The notes under the pieces are model-generated. The model had not been told where the DNA came from and made no database searches. It worked only from the letters and a program-made list of their open reading frames with translations. A DNA stretch of 64,000 nucleotides from Hygrophila difformis (taxonomy: Eukaryota; Streptophyta; Magnoliopsida; Lamiales; Acanthaceae), in NCBI GenBank assembly GCA_030278955.1, contig JAOANR010000010.1, positions 10,447,884 to 10,511,883 on the forward strand. The letters run 5' to 3'. The position numbers were made by a program, and so were the translations under genes. The first letter of the stretch is position 1. Every line of letters begins with the position of its first letter. Below, piece by piece: positions 22,968 through 35,900 of the stretch.

Positions 22968-25900
22968 TCAAGACGTGGGGTCAGCCACGTTGTCGGCATC
23001 AATGTCCATTGGACGTGGAATATCGGCAGTGGGATCAGAAACACCAGACTTGTCAGAGGGGGCACCACCCTGCACAGCACTTTGCACATCAGTACTTGCG
23101 GGAGGAGCACTAGCCATTGTCACTGGAGCAATGGGATCAAGGGTAGCTCTGGGATTGTTTTGGTCCGCTGGCAAACCAAGTACGCCCGATGTGTCGACAA
23201 TGCGGAGAGGGATCGGATTATGCACTTTGAGCGTATCGGGGTGAACGGGGATGTCCGGTGTGGGCACAGCCGTATGCACCGGGGCCGGATCACTGACACG
23301 AGCATCTGTGGGTGCATCCGTGTTGACTGGAGGTGGATCATCGTGCAAGGTGTTCGGGGCAGCCGCCTGAAGAGGGGTGGTGTCCGGATTGCCAAGGGCA
23401 GTATCAGCCACCAGTAAACGGTTGGTATCGGTACCATCAACAGTGGTATCATCAGCAGCTGCAGCATTTCCTGTCCCCTTTTGGCCCGCCTCATCCGTCA
23501 CTGTTGCTGCCTCCTTCTCCGTCCCCTTGCCGGCCGCCTGATCCGTCACTGCTACTGCCTCCTTCTCTGTCGCCTGCTCGGCCGCGTGATCCATCACTAG
23601 TGCCCCCTCATTGTCTGTCCCCTTCTCGGCCGCCTGATCCGTCACTGGGGCCGCCTTAATCTCCTTCTCCTTCACTGTCTCTTTCTCCGTGCCCTGAACG
23701 GCATCTTTCGCCCGCTCCTCAGCAGCTCGGTTCCCGTCAACAATCAATTGGAGTGCTACCCGAGAACGATATGCTTTGATATCGGCAGTGCCCTCCGTAT
23801 CCCAAAAAGCTTTTGTATCGCGCACAAAAGCCTCCATCCACCACATAACATGTACGCCACAGTCAACCGAGGTCTCCGACTGCTGCCTACATGTCTTCCG
23901 ATTCACAATGTGAGGATCGAAATCCACTTCATGCCTCTGGATGAAATACCACCGCAAGAAATTTGCCTATACATACAATAAAACACCATAGCTTCAAAAC
24001 ACAAACACCTCAGATAGGTGAAAATGCACTATACTATAGGATTGTGTGAAAGAGCAAAAACACTACTGACAGTTTGAAAATGCACTATACTTACCACTCT
24101 GAGTATTGCCATGTTATATCGCTGAGCCCACAATGAATTGTATACCACGACCTCCTTCGCATTCAAGTCCAAGACAATGAGAAACCAATGATACGAGGTG
24201 GTCACGGGCACCAAAACATAATCCAACCCCTCCTCAAACCCCTTGTCCATCACATCGAATTCTCTCTTTCCCGGTAGCAACATATCCATCCAAAGTTTGT
24301 CATACTGCCGTCCAGTCAGGGTGGCCTTCTTTGAGGCATCGCACATCAGCTGTAGAATATTCGACTGCTTGCCGAACGAAACAACTATATGTTAAAAAAT
24401 CCAATGATGCCAGAAAGGATACAAGTTATTTATTAAACTCAAATCGTACCGTCGTGTACGGGCTTAGGAATGCCACCTTTGTCTGAACATCATATGCAGC
24501 CCGATAACTTTGACCACACAAATACGCGGCCCAACAACCCACTAAGTCATTGCAAACAGCCTCGTTGAACAGAAGGAGTACCACACCCGATGGTGCGACG
24601 GCATATATTCCCTGGCTCCAGACAAACTTGATGCTGTACAGGAAAGGGCAATAGATTACAAAACAACACCATAGATAAAGGCGAACTACACTACACCTGT
24701 AAACGTGTAATACCAAACAACACTGAATATACCTCTCATCTATAACATCAATGAACCGCTCAATCGTCTCCCGATCTGCTTCCGACAAAGAAAGCCTTCC
24801 TCCATAGCCCCTCTTACCTGCGTACTTGTCTCGGATCTCCATTTCTTTGCTCTTCTTCACGTCATCGGCTTTGTCCTGTCCATTATTCCATGCACCGTAG
24901 TAAAAGCATAAACACACCACTCTATTCAGACATAATACCATAGTTATACTTACCTTGTTCTTTTCATTTTTTCCCACAGGTAACTTCATGTCCAGCTTTC
25001 GGTCCACACGCGGCTTAACGTTTCGAGTTGCAGGCGACGCGATGGGGGTGCTCGCCTTCCGTTTCTCCGGCAGAGCCACTGTAACCAGGGGATTAACGGT
25101 TAGCAACTTTATGGTAGGGACTTGGATTAATGAATTATTCACAACAATACCTTTTTCCTCTGCTTTAGCCGTCTGACCTCGGACCGCCTTGTCGTACGAG
25201 TCTTCCGAACCCTCGTCCTCGCTTGCCGCCGAACTGACCTCGTCGTCGCCTGATTGGGATTCGCCAGACTCATCAACCTCGTACTCGCTTCCCGACGCAG
25301 CCTCGTGTTCTGCTTCCTGCTCGCCTCCCTCGCTCCCGCTGTCTGAGCCAATCTCCGCGCTTTCCGCTTCATCGCTTCCAATCTCATGTACGTCCTCTCC
25401 ACTTGATTCAGCCTGTGATAGTGTAAACACATGAACAACACTCCAATTCACTTTCAACGACATTGTGGATGAATAATATACCAGAGCAAACAAAAGCCCA
25501 GATGTACAACAGTGATCATCAATTGGAGTACTAACCAGCGATGCTATGATACCACATTAACAAAACACCTACAATTTCAATAAAATGTTCACTGTACCTC
25601 TATCGACGCAGTCATTTCCACTCTTTCGTCCTCGATTTTTTTCTCCACAACCTTCTTTTTCAGTAGTCGCTTTGTTGTTTTCTTCTTACGGGGAATCTCG
25701 TCCGCGAGCCCATCAACCTCCATGATCACTGACGAACCCTCCGGGGTGGGCACCACCTGGGTCACAAATTTCTTCTCTCGCCTGGTTAGCTCAAATCTTC
25801 GCGCTTCGCTTGCACTCAATCTTAAGAGATCAGCCCGACATTCATTCAAACGTGCATGTCTCTCCTGCCACCTAAGAAAACGCGGGATGACAGGCTCGGC

Positions 25901-26793
25901 TACGGCTTTTGCCATTCGTGGAAATCTTTCGTAGAACCATCCCTGCACAAACACAATTTCACGTGGTTACAGTTCACCCAAAGATGAGAATGGTATTATA
26001 AATGGGTCGGTACAGTGTTTTTCAAGCATATGTATGTTGCTCTTTGGTACACCATGCCTTGCGTCTTATAGTACTACTATGAACTTACCAGAACACCAGC
26101 CGTGCATCCGTCCACGTATATCTTCCCTTCTTTCCGTCGTCTCATCGACTCCACAACAAACTCAAACGCTGCCTCCCCCCAACTATATTCATCAAGCCTG
26201 TGCAGTTTGTCCACGTGGTGGACAAGAAATTCGGGTATTCTCAGGGAGGATGTCGGGAATAGAAGACTACTAAATACCAACAGAACAAACGCCCTTGCAA
26301 AATCTTTGTCATGTTCCGTCCCCGCCAACTGCAGCAACAAATCGACGACATGGTCCCTCTTCAGCTGCCCGCTTTTCTTTCCAAAATACTTGCGCTTGAA
26401 AGATGACTTCTGCTCACAGTCGGGGTTCACGTACAGCCCTGTGTGTTGGAGTCCCAACACCACTGAAAATTCCCACGACTTGAAGGGCAAGTAAAATCCC
26501 TCCCCGAGGTGAAAAGCGCACCTCTCAGCGTCGAATCTCTCCAAAAGCGATTGGAGCCTGGTCTTGCTTTGGTACTGTGCTTCCACCTTTGAAAAATGGT
26601 AGAAAGGCGTCATCTTTATCGCTTTTTTCTGTTGCTCGGTTATTCTACTCTTAATTTCCGCCATGGCGTCGTGCAGCACGTTAAGGCTGCACCTGGCAGT
26701 AAGTTCCGCCCCAACTTCTCCCCCCTTCTTCGTTGTCTTCTTCGTTGTCTTCTTCGTCTCTTTCTTGACGACTCCTTTCATCTTCGGTGCCAT
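22968..26793 (-). CDS. ULP1-like cysteine protease-family gene of the MULE
   Basis: Start ATG at 26793. Exons I can place: 26793-26089, 25942-25598, 25412-25151 (then continuing after an optional in-frame 72-bp intron to about 24957), about 24873-24737, about 24641-24440, 24364-24095 and 23966-22968; roughly 1,000 aa. N-terminus: Lys-rich, then a globular region (YVNPDCEQKSSFKRKYFG, FYLPFKSWEFSVVLGL) like the DUF1985-type domain of plant ULP1 transposon proteins. Middle: very acidic Ser/Glu-rich tract. Protease: His in YHWFLIVLDL, Cys in SVDCGVHVMWW, but the third triad position reads VVVYNSLW, Asn where Asp is usual. C-terminus: four imperfect repeats of about 15 residues (VTDQAAEKGTDNE type) and a Pro-rich tail. 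No stop or frameshift was found in the placed exons. Whether it still cleaves SUMO conjugates is doubtful because of the Asn. Confidence 0.75.
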
Positions 26794-28105
26794 TGCCTGC
26801 CAAATCCACTAATCATCACTATTTCGATGAACATATAACATGGAGTACTGGACAAGATGTGAACGATACTACACTCCTGAACAATGGACAGGTCATTCAA
26901 AACACTGATGGTACTGGACAAGATAATGAACGATACTACACTCCTAGAACAATGGACAAGTTCAAAACACTGATGTTATGTAAGGTGGCACCAACACATA
27001 TACCTCTTAATTCAAACATCATTTGCAACATTATTATGATTTTCTATTCAACGGAGTGGACAAAACCATGCCAAAAACATTCTAATATTCCTAAGAATCA
27101 CTACTATCGACACATACACACAAAAATCAACCCTACTGATCTCTTTTTAATTCACTAAGATGCAGAAAACCAAATCCAATAACATTGATGTATTCTACAA
27201 ACACTGTGGTATCTAAAAAACCATCCGAATACCCACCCTAGCCCTATCTATTCGCCAAACTGCACACAAACAACCCCATAACAGTGGTGTACCTAATGAA
27301 TCTCCTTGGTGTCTCAACAATTACAACAAACACAAGTGTATTGTGACGTGAATCATGGTGCCGCACAAAATGTTTCATGTAAATACAGGGTTTGCAGCAA
27401 ACAACAAACAACAACCTCAAACATTTCATGCTTTACCACTATATAATCGTAAATCGATTTCTACAAAGAAACCCTAAACCCTCTACGAAAAGCCCGGCCG
27501 CAGCAACTATATACTTTGAAAGCAAATACCCATTCTCAAAACACAACCAAGCAATGAGCACCACAGGCCACAACACACACCTTCAACCATAAATCGAGGA
27601 ATGAAGTCGGAAATTTGTTACCTTTGAAGAACCGAAATGGATGAACCTTCAACACTCTCTCTTCCTCTTCGATTCGCCCTCTTCAACAGTGGTAGACACC
27701 TATTGCCCGCAGCCCACAAGTGTTCGAGCTCTTCAAATACTCGTACTCCTCTTCGATTCTCCACGGGAAGAACGCACGAATTTGGGGGCGAATTCAAACG
27801 CACGACCAGTTCCTCTTTTAACTCCTCCGTTCATTAACGCCGGTGGTGGAGAGTGGGCATTAACTGCCTCAGGCGGTTTCCATAACCGAGGCAACCTTGA
27901 GGTGACATAAAGGTGAATTCTCCCTGCAGCCCTCCCCCATTATTTCCACTCTTTGTTTTCTTTAGGGGCAATAAAGTCTTTTCGTACTTTTTATTTTTGA
28001 AAGAAACTCAATAACATTGGGCAGGTATCGAAAGTGGAGTATAATAGTATAGGGGTATCACACTCTCAGTATTTTGGCAATGGGGTATTAAACTATAATT
28101 TACCG
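26794..28105. other. 5' leader of the ULP1-like gene and right end of the MULE
   Basis: No conserved coding region. The phrase ACACTCCTGAACAATGGACA recurs in altered form about 60 bp on (26870, 26938). The last 110 bp (27995-28105) form the right TIR, with GGTATC, TATAG and GGGGTATTAA in inverse order to the left end. Confidence 0.5.
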
Positions 28106-28543
28106 AAAAAAAAAAACCATTCCACTATTCCAGCCCTTAGTTCAGAAAGGTAGGCCGTACCAGACTTAATATTTGTGTGGGCTACCTGAAAGGCTGGCCT
28201 GTATACTTGTTTGGGCTGTATCGAACAACCTGGCCCAATTATAATTCCATAGGTTGGCCCATTTGAATTTCCACATTAAATTTTTCCAGCATATTTCTAT
28301 ACATGAAATTTACTAGTATGGAACTTTGGATGAAAGGTTTTGGAAGGGGAAAAAACCAGATGAGAGATCAAGCTCTTCAGTCTTCTCACATAATGTGCAC
28401 AAACTGTAAAGTTATGTCAAATGGTGACAATCAACAAACTAAATGATTCACAAACCAGAATTCAAACAGAGAGAAACCAGTTACACCATCTATCAAAACA
28501 ACTGATAGTTGAACAAGATCGTGTCTTAAAACTAATTCAACCG

Positions 28544-31500
28544 TCAACTCGAGTATGCTCTCCTTGTTCTATTAAGCTCGATTACCACATCAGTCATTGC
28601 CATTCGATCCCTAGGAAATTCATTCGAACACGCAAGTCCGATTCTCAGCACAGACTCCATACAATCCATGGACTTCTTGTCATCACTCGATTTGATTTCT
28701 TGAACAATGAAAGGATCAAGAATGTCCATGGTTGAGTTTTTTGCCAAGGCACTAGCAACAAAGGTATGAAGGTTGGAGTGGTCCTTGAATGCTTCATCGG
28801 TTGGTGTGAGGTTTGTGAACATCTCCAGTAAAAGAATCCCAAAACTATATGCATCCCCTTGTGTGGAAACCATGTCCCCCAACCCATATTCTAGAAAGAA
28901 AAACAAAATGACATTAGTACAAGAGCACAGATGTAATGTAATGCTTATGTTAAAGGGCTATTACAGAAGCTTGTATATAGAAAGACAAGTGATGAAGCCA
29001 TACCTGGAGCTATATAGCCGATGGTTCCTCTGACACCAAGTGAACTATTTTCGGTGGCTGGGAAATCTTTTGAAATGCTTGAAACAACTTTGGCTAATCC
29101 GAAGTCTCCAATGTAGGCAGTCATATCATCATCTAAAAGAATATTGCTAGGTTTTAAATCTCCATGGATGATGGTTGAATGAGTACCAAAATGTAGGTAC
29201 TCAAGCGCAGATGCAACATCGATGGCTATACTCAATTTCCGAATCATTGTAAGATCCTTTCCTGGTTTCTCACCGTTGTGGTGCAGCCATGCCTCCAAAC
29301 TCCCATTGGATTTGTATTCGTACACCAATGCCTTGAAGTCCCTACCTTGGAAATCTGTGCTGAGACAGACAGATAATAGCTTGACAAGGTTCCTATGCCT
29401 TATCCCTCTTAGTGCATTGCATTCTGCTACGAATGTCTTTGAAGCTCCTTTGACATCGAGATTGAGAACTTTCACTGCAACCATTGTTATCCCATCCTTC
29501 AAAATTCCTTTGTAAACAGATCCGAATCTACCAGCACCGATGAAATTAGCACTGGAGAATCCATTTGTGACTTTTACTAGGTCTGCATAAGAAAGCCTCA
29601 TAAAATGCTGGTCGGATATTGACATGGAATCCCTACTCTTCGCCTTAGTTTTTCTTTTGCGTACAAAAACACAAAGGAATACTAGGATCAAAGAGAACGC
29701 GACTCCCACAACACTTATTGGGACTATAATCTTCAATCTCTTTGACATATTTCCTTTCTGAGGGTTCGATGTTGGGCAAGATTTCAATCTCAGTTCAGGA
29801 ATGCCTCCACATAGATCATTGTTTCCATCAACGGAAATTGAACTCTGATTCCGAAACACTCCCAATGTTGGGACTGGCCCGTGCAGCTTATTAAAAGAGA
29901 GATTCAAATGCAACAGATGTAGCTCACCTACAAAACTTGGAATTGGTCCTAACAATTGATTTTGTGAAAGATCCAACTCCTGTAAGCCCCTCAAAGAAGC
30001 AAGTGCAGTAGGAATTCCTCCATCAAGTGAATTCCCCTGCAGGTGAAGTCGTTGCAAGCTCACACACCTACTCAGTGCATTAGGAATTGATCCTGATAAC
30101 CTGTTGTTTGACAGATCCAAATCCCCAAGATTTATCAGATTCCCAACTTCTGATGGAATAGGTCCTACGAATTCATTGTAGGCCAGGCTGAAGGAAATTG
30201 AGATGGAGGAAATGCTGAAGATTTCCGGGGGTATTGCACCATTCATATTGTTATGAGAAAGATCTAAGGTTAATAACTGGCGAAATTTGTTGAAACTCTC
30301 TGGTACAGTACCTGAGATGTTATTGTACCCAAGAAATAGATGGTTCAACAAACTCAAATTTCCCAGTGAAGGTTGCATATCACCGATGAATCTGTTTACT
30401 TCTAGATGAAGCTCTTGCAGCTTAACAAGGTTCCCAATGGAGGAAGGAATAGGGCCGGAAAGGTAATTATGGCTTAAACTCAAGAAACCAAGATTAACAA
30501 GGTTGCCAATGCCAGAAGGAAGTTGACCATGTATGTTGTTTCCAGCCATGGAGAAGAAGGTAAGCTTTTGGGAAAGATTGGCTATAGAATCTGGCAATGA
30601 ACCACTGAAAAGATTCTCATCAACACCAAAAACTTCCAGTTTGGTGCAATTTCTTAAGGAAGAAATGAAACTGACATCCCCAGTAAGGTTATTCTGTGAC
30701 ATTGCAACTCTAACAAGATTAGGAAGCCTTTCAAAGCTCATCATAGGCCCTACGAAATTATTTGAAGCCAAGTTAATACCTTCAAGGGATGAAGCATTCG
30801 ACAAAGAACTAGGAATTTCTCCACTGAAATTGTTACTCCACAGATCAAGAAGCCGAATATTGCGAAGTGTGTAACCAGCATCAAAGGGTAGAGTTCCTTC
30901 AAGATGATTGAATCTGACTGAGAACATGGAGATGGAGCTGTTGAATAATCCTGAAGGAATGGTACCTGTTAAACTGTTTTCAGACACTTGGAACCAGTTT
31001 AAGTTCCTAAGTTGGACAAGTGACTCCGGAATTTGGCCTGTGAGGCCGCAATTTGCCAGGGACAGGATTTCTAGAGACGTGAGGTTTCCAATCCAGGGAG
31101 GCAGAGTTCCTGACAACCTATTTGTTGTCAACCCTAAAGCTCTAAGCTTTACAAGGAGCCCTATCTCGGGTATTATCCTCCCTACTAATTTGTTATCGAT
31201 CAAGTTAAGGTAGTGAAGATTTTGACACTGAGATATGTTTCTTGGAATCTCACCATCGAATGAATTATTGCTAAACTCTACATACTCAAGACGCCTCAGG
31301 CGACCAATATCTTCAGGGATATGGCCATGAAAGCTGTTATTTCTGATATTGATGCGTCTGAGGAAAGAGAGATTACCTATATGCGGCGGAAGGAGCCCCA
31401 CCAGACCTTGCGACATGAGCTGTATGGACACAACTCGATCACCATGCTTGGGACCGCACACGACACCTCTCCAGGAGCAAAAATGGACGGTTTCATTCCA

Positions 31501-31659
31501 TGAGCTGAGAGCATGGAGAGGATCAGAAACTACGGCAGCCTTGAAGGCGAGCAATGCTTGAATGTCGGTTTCATTGCTGCCACACAATGCTGGTAACAAG
31601 AGTGATTGGAGGTGAAAGAAAAAGAATAGGAACAGGAAATTATGGTTGGAATAGAGCAT
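28544..31659 (-). CDS. LRR receptor-like serine/threonine kinase (subfamily XII type)
   Basis: Exon 1 31659-29004, exon 2 28890-28544, joined GT-AG in phase within the activation segment (APEYGLGD), total 1,000 aa. Signal peptide (Leu/Phe-rich, residues 1-26); LRRNT with WNETVHFCSWRGVVC; about 20 plant-type LRRs (repeat core LxxLxLSxNxLxGxIP); membrane helix at about 640-662 (IIVPISVVGVAFSLILVFL); basic stop-transfer; kinase with GAGRFGSVYKG loop (~703), VAVKVL Lys, IIHGDLKPSN catalytic loop and DFGLAK. The catalytic loop lacks the Arg before Asp (HGD), a non-RD kinase as in EFR/FLS2/Xa21 relatives, where HCD is usual. The exon layout, with one intron late in the kinase, is standard for this family. 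Probable role: surface receptor for a peptide or microbial ligand, signalling in immunity; ligand unknown. All kinase motifs are present and no lesion is visible. Confidence 0.95.
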
Positions 31660-31730
31660 TGGGTTAGTTTTCTGGGCATGTGAAGGTTAAGAATTTGGAG
31701 TGTGAGTTGTGTTACATGATCATGAAGAAA

Positions 31731-31748
31731 CAAGTATATATACATTTA
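31731..31748 (-). promoter_or_regulatory. Putative TATA box of the LRR-RLK gene
   Basis: A TATATA run (reads TATATAC on the minus strand) lies about 75-85 bp upstream of the ATG at 31659, a normal distance for a short 5' leader. Inferred from position only. Confidence 0.45.
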
Positions 31749-31749
31749 T

Positions 31750-32779
31750 AGTATATGTTGCCAAGACAATGAATCTGTTACAATCAAACAGTGGGAAAAG
31801 GAGAAAATTCTCAGACCATGGTTTTGGCAGCCAATCTTTGAGTCTATGGCCAATACACCCCACTTGCAGAATTCTTTATATGCAAATGCAAGTGTGGATC
31901 GTACTAAATATAACTATATGGAATTCGTATTTTTTCTTTCCCTTTCAGATTGATGAATTAAACTGGCCTCAATTATGTCTAAAAATAGCAAGTTCGTTTG
32001 AAGGTCCGTCAGCAAGACAAAAACCTCGTAATTTTTTAGATTGAGGTCGAATACTTCGAATTTAAATAGTACATAGTTTCAATTATCCTTTTTATTTGGG
32101 GATGAGGACTTGACCGAAGGTCGAGTTTCTGACTTCCAACATCTAAGTTTTTTTTTTTTTTTTTGCTAAACATCCAACTTCTAAGTTCTCTAAGTTTAAG
32201 TATAAAATTTATTTTTAAATCATTTACTTATTTTGGTGTTTTATCAACAATTTGTTTGTGTACCTAGCCAGTCAAGAACAGGAAGAGGCAAATCTCCAAA
32301 TTTATGTTCTAGAATATAGAACAATTTATAATCCAAATAAGTGCATGGTTTGTTATCATGAATTTAAATCTACCCTCAAATTGCTCAATCCATTCAAATG
32401 ATGACTCTATTTGAAATCCACCCTAATTTGTATAAATTTAAGGAAGTGAATTTAAAATCCATCACTTAATCCTTCCACCCGTCCACCCACCACCTATTTT
32501 CTGCTAGGCTGTTTAAAAAAAAAAAAAAAAAAAAAAAAATTAAATGTATGCAAGTACGTATATGTTGACTAAAATTTAATCAAACAATGAGAAAATACTA
32601 TTATTAGAAATTGAACAATTGGAAGTATAAATGTGAGACTGGTCATACGACCCACATAACTATACGTGTCGGTGTCGTCTACCCCGGTAAACATCTTTAG
32701 GAAATTAAAAATTTATATAGAGAAAATGAAAAAATATTAAATTTGTAATTCATAGTATATACTTATAAATTAATTAAAA
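31750..32779. other. Intergenic, AT-rich
   Basis: No gene. Contains a T18 tract near 32149 and an A23 tract near 32517. No terminal repeats were recognised around either tract. Confidence 0.5.
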
Positions 32780-32782
32780 TAT

Positions 32783-32976
32783 CTCCCTCTGTCCCATTCC
32801 AAATGTCCTACTTACTATTTTTGAATGTCCCATTACAAATGTCTTCTTTCTATAAATAGAAATAATTTTCCCCTCCAACAACTATGTGGACCCCACCATA
32901 TACTCACAAACCAACTCTACCTTAATTCCCGTGCCCAACAGTAACAAGACAATTGGAGTGGGGCGGAGGGAGTATA
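32783..32976. mobile_element. Stowaway-like MITE
   Basis: Starts CTCCCTCTGTCCCATTCC and ends GGAGTGGGGCGGAGGGAG, next to TA. The CTCCCTCYGTCCC inverted terminus is the hallmark of Stowaway (Tc1/mariner-type) MITEs in plants. About 190 bp, no coding capacity. Confidence 0.75.
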
Positions 32977-35900
32977 CTTATGATATTTATCTTTATATGA
33001 TATCAGACAAAGAGTAGTTTTAATTTTCAGACTGTTGTGGATAATAACTGTCTGCACATGTGTGTTTCTTTGGAGTGAAGTAATGTTTTCTTACCGTAAA
33101 ATATGAACTAAACCACATAAAAAGACAAAAAAATTGTTGGTCGGTCGCATAGCCATAGCCTGCTGATTTTTTCACCTTCCATAATGGATATTCATACCTT
33201 TTTAGTGAAAGAACTCTGCTCCTATGCATTATGTTCTTTCCACTTGCCAGGATCAAGAAAATAAACAGAACATTGCAAAAACATGGATGAACTGAGAAGA
33301 AACAAGAAAACCGAAACCTGGAAGCTGAAGGGGGGAAAAGATTACCGAGCTGCAGAGGTGGGCGATGCCACCTTCCTTCGTATAATAGCATACTGTGATT
33401 CAAAACAAACCTGCCGGCTGCCAGGTTGATAGAGAAATAGAAACACACTGAAAACAAAACCATAACAGGCGCTGCAGCTGCAGAAAGAATGAGGAAAAGA
33501 AAAACTTGATAATTTCAGAGCCAAGCGTTGACAGGACAAAAAATGAGGATACAGAAGCTGCTTTTTCTTTAAACGAAAAAAGAAATGAGAAATATAAATA
33601 AGCGTGTTAAAAGATGCCGGAAGCAATTTAGATACCAATTCACTTCTCTAATGTCAGATTACCAAGTGAGCAAGCACCAATATGATATACTAACAATCAA
33701 ACCTTTGGCATTTTCTTAAGGTATTTATTCATGAAGAGTGCCAAGCCAATTGGCAATAGAACAATGCAAGATAATGCTCTGAAAGTGAGCATGACAGCAG
33801 ACTAGACATCAATGATCCTGATAGCGGCCAAACAAGACCAACATACAGGGAACACTTCCAGATACTAATGCAAAAGAAATTCAAGCTCACAGTAAAAGGA
33901 TGATTCTACATCAAGGAAAAACCAAAGGAAAACAAGACGATGACAAGCAAAGCTTGCTTAATTCCTACAAGAACATAATCTGACTTTAAATTTCTGGATT
34001 TTTAAGTTATACACAAGCTACAGAGCTGAGTCCTGCCACAATTTTGTTTTCCTGTTTCCTCAATTGCTCACTTTTGGGAATATTGTACTGCTATGACTTG
34101 GGGCCTAATATAATTATGCATTTAGCTATCAAAAAAATCAGATTACATGACTACAACTCTAGGCTCTAGCATATTATAAATGATGACATCGCTGCATGCA
34201 TCAACTGGAGGATTCAGTGAATGAAGCTATGAAAAACACCAAACCCAAACCTTGAAGTAGTCACAAACATGAACATTGCTACAGAAATACTCAGTTATTA
34301 TTTGCTTCAAACTCCATGCTGCTTTCAGGGATTTCTTCTACATAGTATGTTAATGATTGTGATTACACTGTTACAATGGAAAGACAAAAACAATGGTGCA
34401 TACAGTGAACAAATTCATCTATTTGAACCCAATTTACCTGCTATCAGGATGCATGTAATGAGAGTTGTGCAAGGACAGATGAAAATCAAAACACATTGTA
34501 CCTTAACTATGAGCTCCTTAGCTTGCGTTTCCATTTTATGGTGAGATCTTGTCATATAGACTTCAATTGATCACATGTGGAGAAAATTTTGAATGATTCA
34601 AATAGCTTTTCCAATACCTCTTTAGGCCTCCCAATAAAAACAATTTTTATCACAACATATCAACCAACAAAATAAGTGTTCCATAAATTGTATGCACTCA
34701 TTGAATTTCCATATAGCATAAAGAAGCTGAGGCAGTTTTACATTACCATACCTAAATTATTTCATCAGGAATACCAGCTGTAGAATCTTTAGGAGGCATC
34801 ATCAGCACTTGTTTCAGCTTGATTTTCATGTCCGCTGCGAAAATGTTTCAAAGGATTTTGCACCTCATTTTTTTCCCACTTCTGGGAGATGCAATTGCGG
34901 CAGCAGGATATTTAATCTATATTCACATGGTTACATTATCAACCCCCCACATTTGATAAAACTATCACTGGGAGTGATAGTTTTATTCACATGGTTACAT
35001 ACATCATCACTGGAAGTGATAAAACTATCACTGCAGGGCCTGTCTTGATAAAACTATCAGTGGAAGTGAAAATATTCACATGGTTACATACATCATCAAC
35101 AAATGTTCACATCACTTACTATCACTGGAAGTGATAAAACTACAACAATAATCAAGACAAATTTCACATGGTTACCTGTAATGTTTGTTGTTCCAATCCC
35201 CCACATTTGCAGTTCTGCGAGGAATATTAGCAGTTATATCAGCCCTCCCATGTTTCCTCTGGAACAAGTTAATTTTTAGTTAGTTCATCAGTACTCAGTA
35301 CTCATACTCATGTTCTATACAGCAGATTGTAAGTGATATGATTTAAAAGACCAATAATGCAATGGAGATTAAACAAGCTAATTTTCCTCTGCATCGCTAT
35401 TCAGTGTGGGAACGAAAGGTACCATCAGCTGTTGCTTCGTCAATACCTAAATGACTGAGCTCTGAAATGTGACAACAAAAGCACTACTACTCTAATGGAT
35501 ATAGGATGCAAATATAAAGAAATTTGTCTCTGTAAGATATACTCTATAAGAACACGAAGGCATCATGCTTAATGTTAAGTATAGTTACAAGGCATTTCAA
35601 AACATAGAAGAATTCAGTACATTGTGGCCACACAGCAACTTCATCCACAGGCACGTGTAGTATTAAAAACCTAATAATTTGGTTTCCTCAATGGTAAAGA
35701 GAAAATTGGACAACATATTACCATTATAAAAGAAAAGAAAATTGTAGAAGTAGAATTACTTTATACAGTAATAAGCATGCTACCATATAAGCATTAGCCC
35801 CAAAAGATTTGTGATTCCCCAGTTATAAAAATCGGGTCTCTGCCATTTTATTCTCTGAATTTCAATGCATCAACATGAACAGAACTCTCATTGGAACGTA

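Larger units (their letters stand above)
15616..28114. mobile_element. Second MULE (12.5 kb) with transposase, satellite and ULP1-like gene
   Basis: Element 15625-28105, flanked by A9 at 15616-15624 and by an A11 tract starting 28106, consistent with a 9-bp MULE duplication in A/T. The ends are diverged inverted repeats over about 110 bp. Reading inward, both contain TTAATACCC, then a TACCC(C)TATACT block, a second TATAC, and GATACC. Contents: transposase on plus (16262-19128), a 277-bp tandem array (19443-22316) and a ULP1-like gene on minus (22968-26793). The convergent two-gene layout is that of MuDR (mudrA/mudrB), with a ULP1-like gene in the mudrB position as in Kaonashi-type MULEs. It shares no nucleotide similarity that I can see with the palindromic MULE. 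Transposase and TSD support are good; the exact TIR border is inferred. Confidence 0.75.

Noticed and set aside
23333..23659. Pro/Ser-rich repeated frame opposite the ULP1-like gene
   Set aside because: Antisense shadow of the repeated C-terminal tail of the ULP1-like protein.
28106..28116. A9 flanks of the second MULE as proof of insertion
   Set aside because: Not rejected outright, but poly-A matches can occur by chance; used only together with TIR blocks and gene content.
33020..33638. 147- and 98-codon minus-strand frames as genes
   Set aside because: Composition is Phe/Ser/Cys-rich like translated introns and the two frames overlap. Only the short donor-flanked pieces were kept as possible exons.
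34809..35048. 79-codon plus-strand frame
   Set aside because: It runs through the hairpin/minisatellite block and has no domain.
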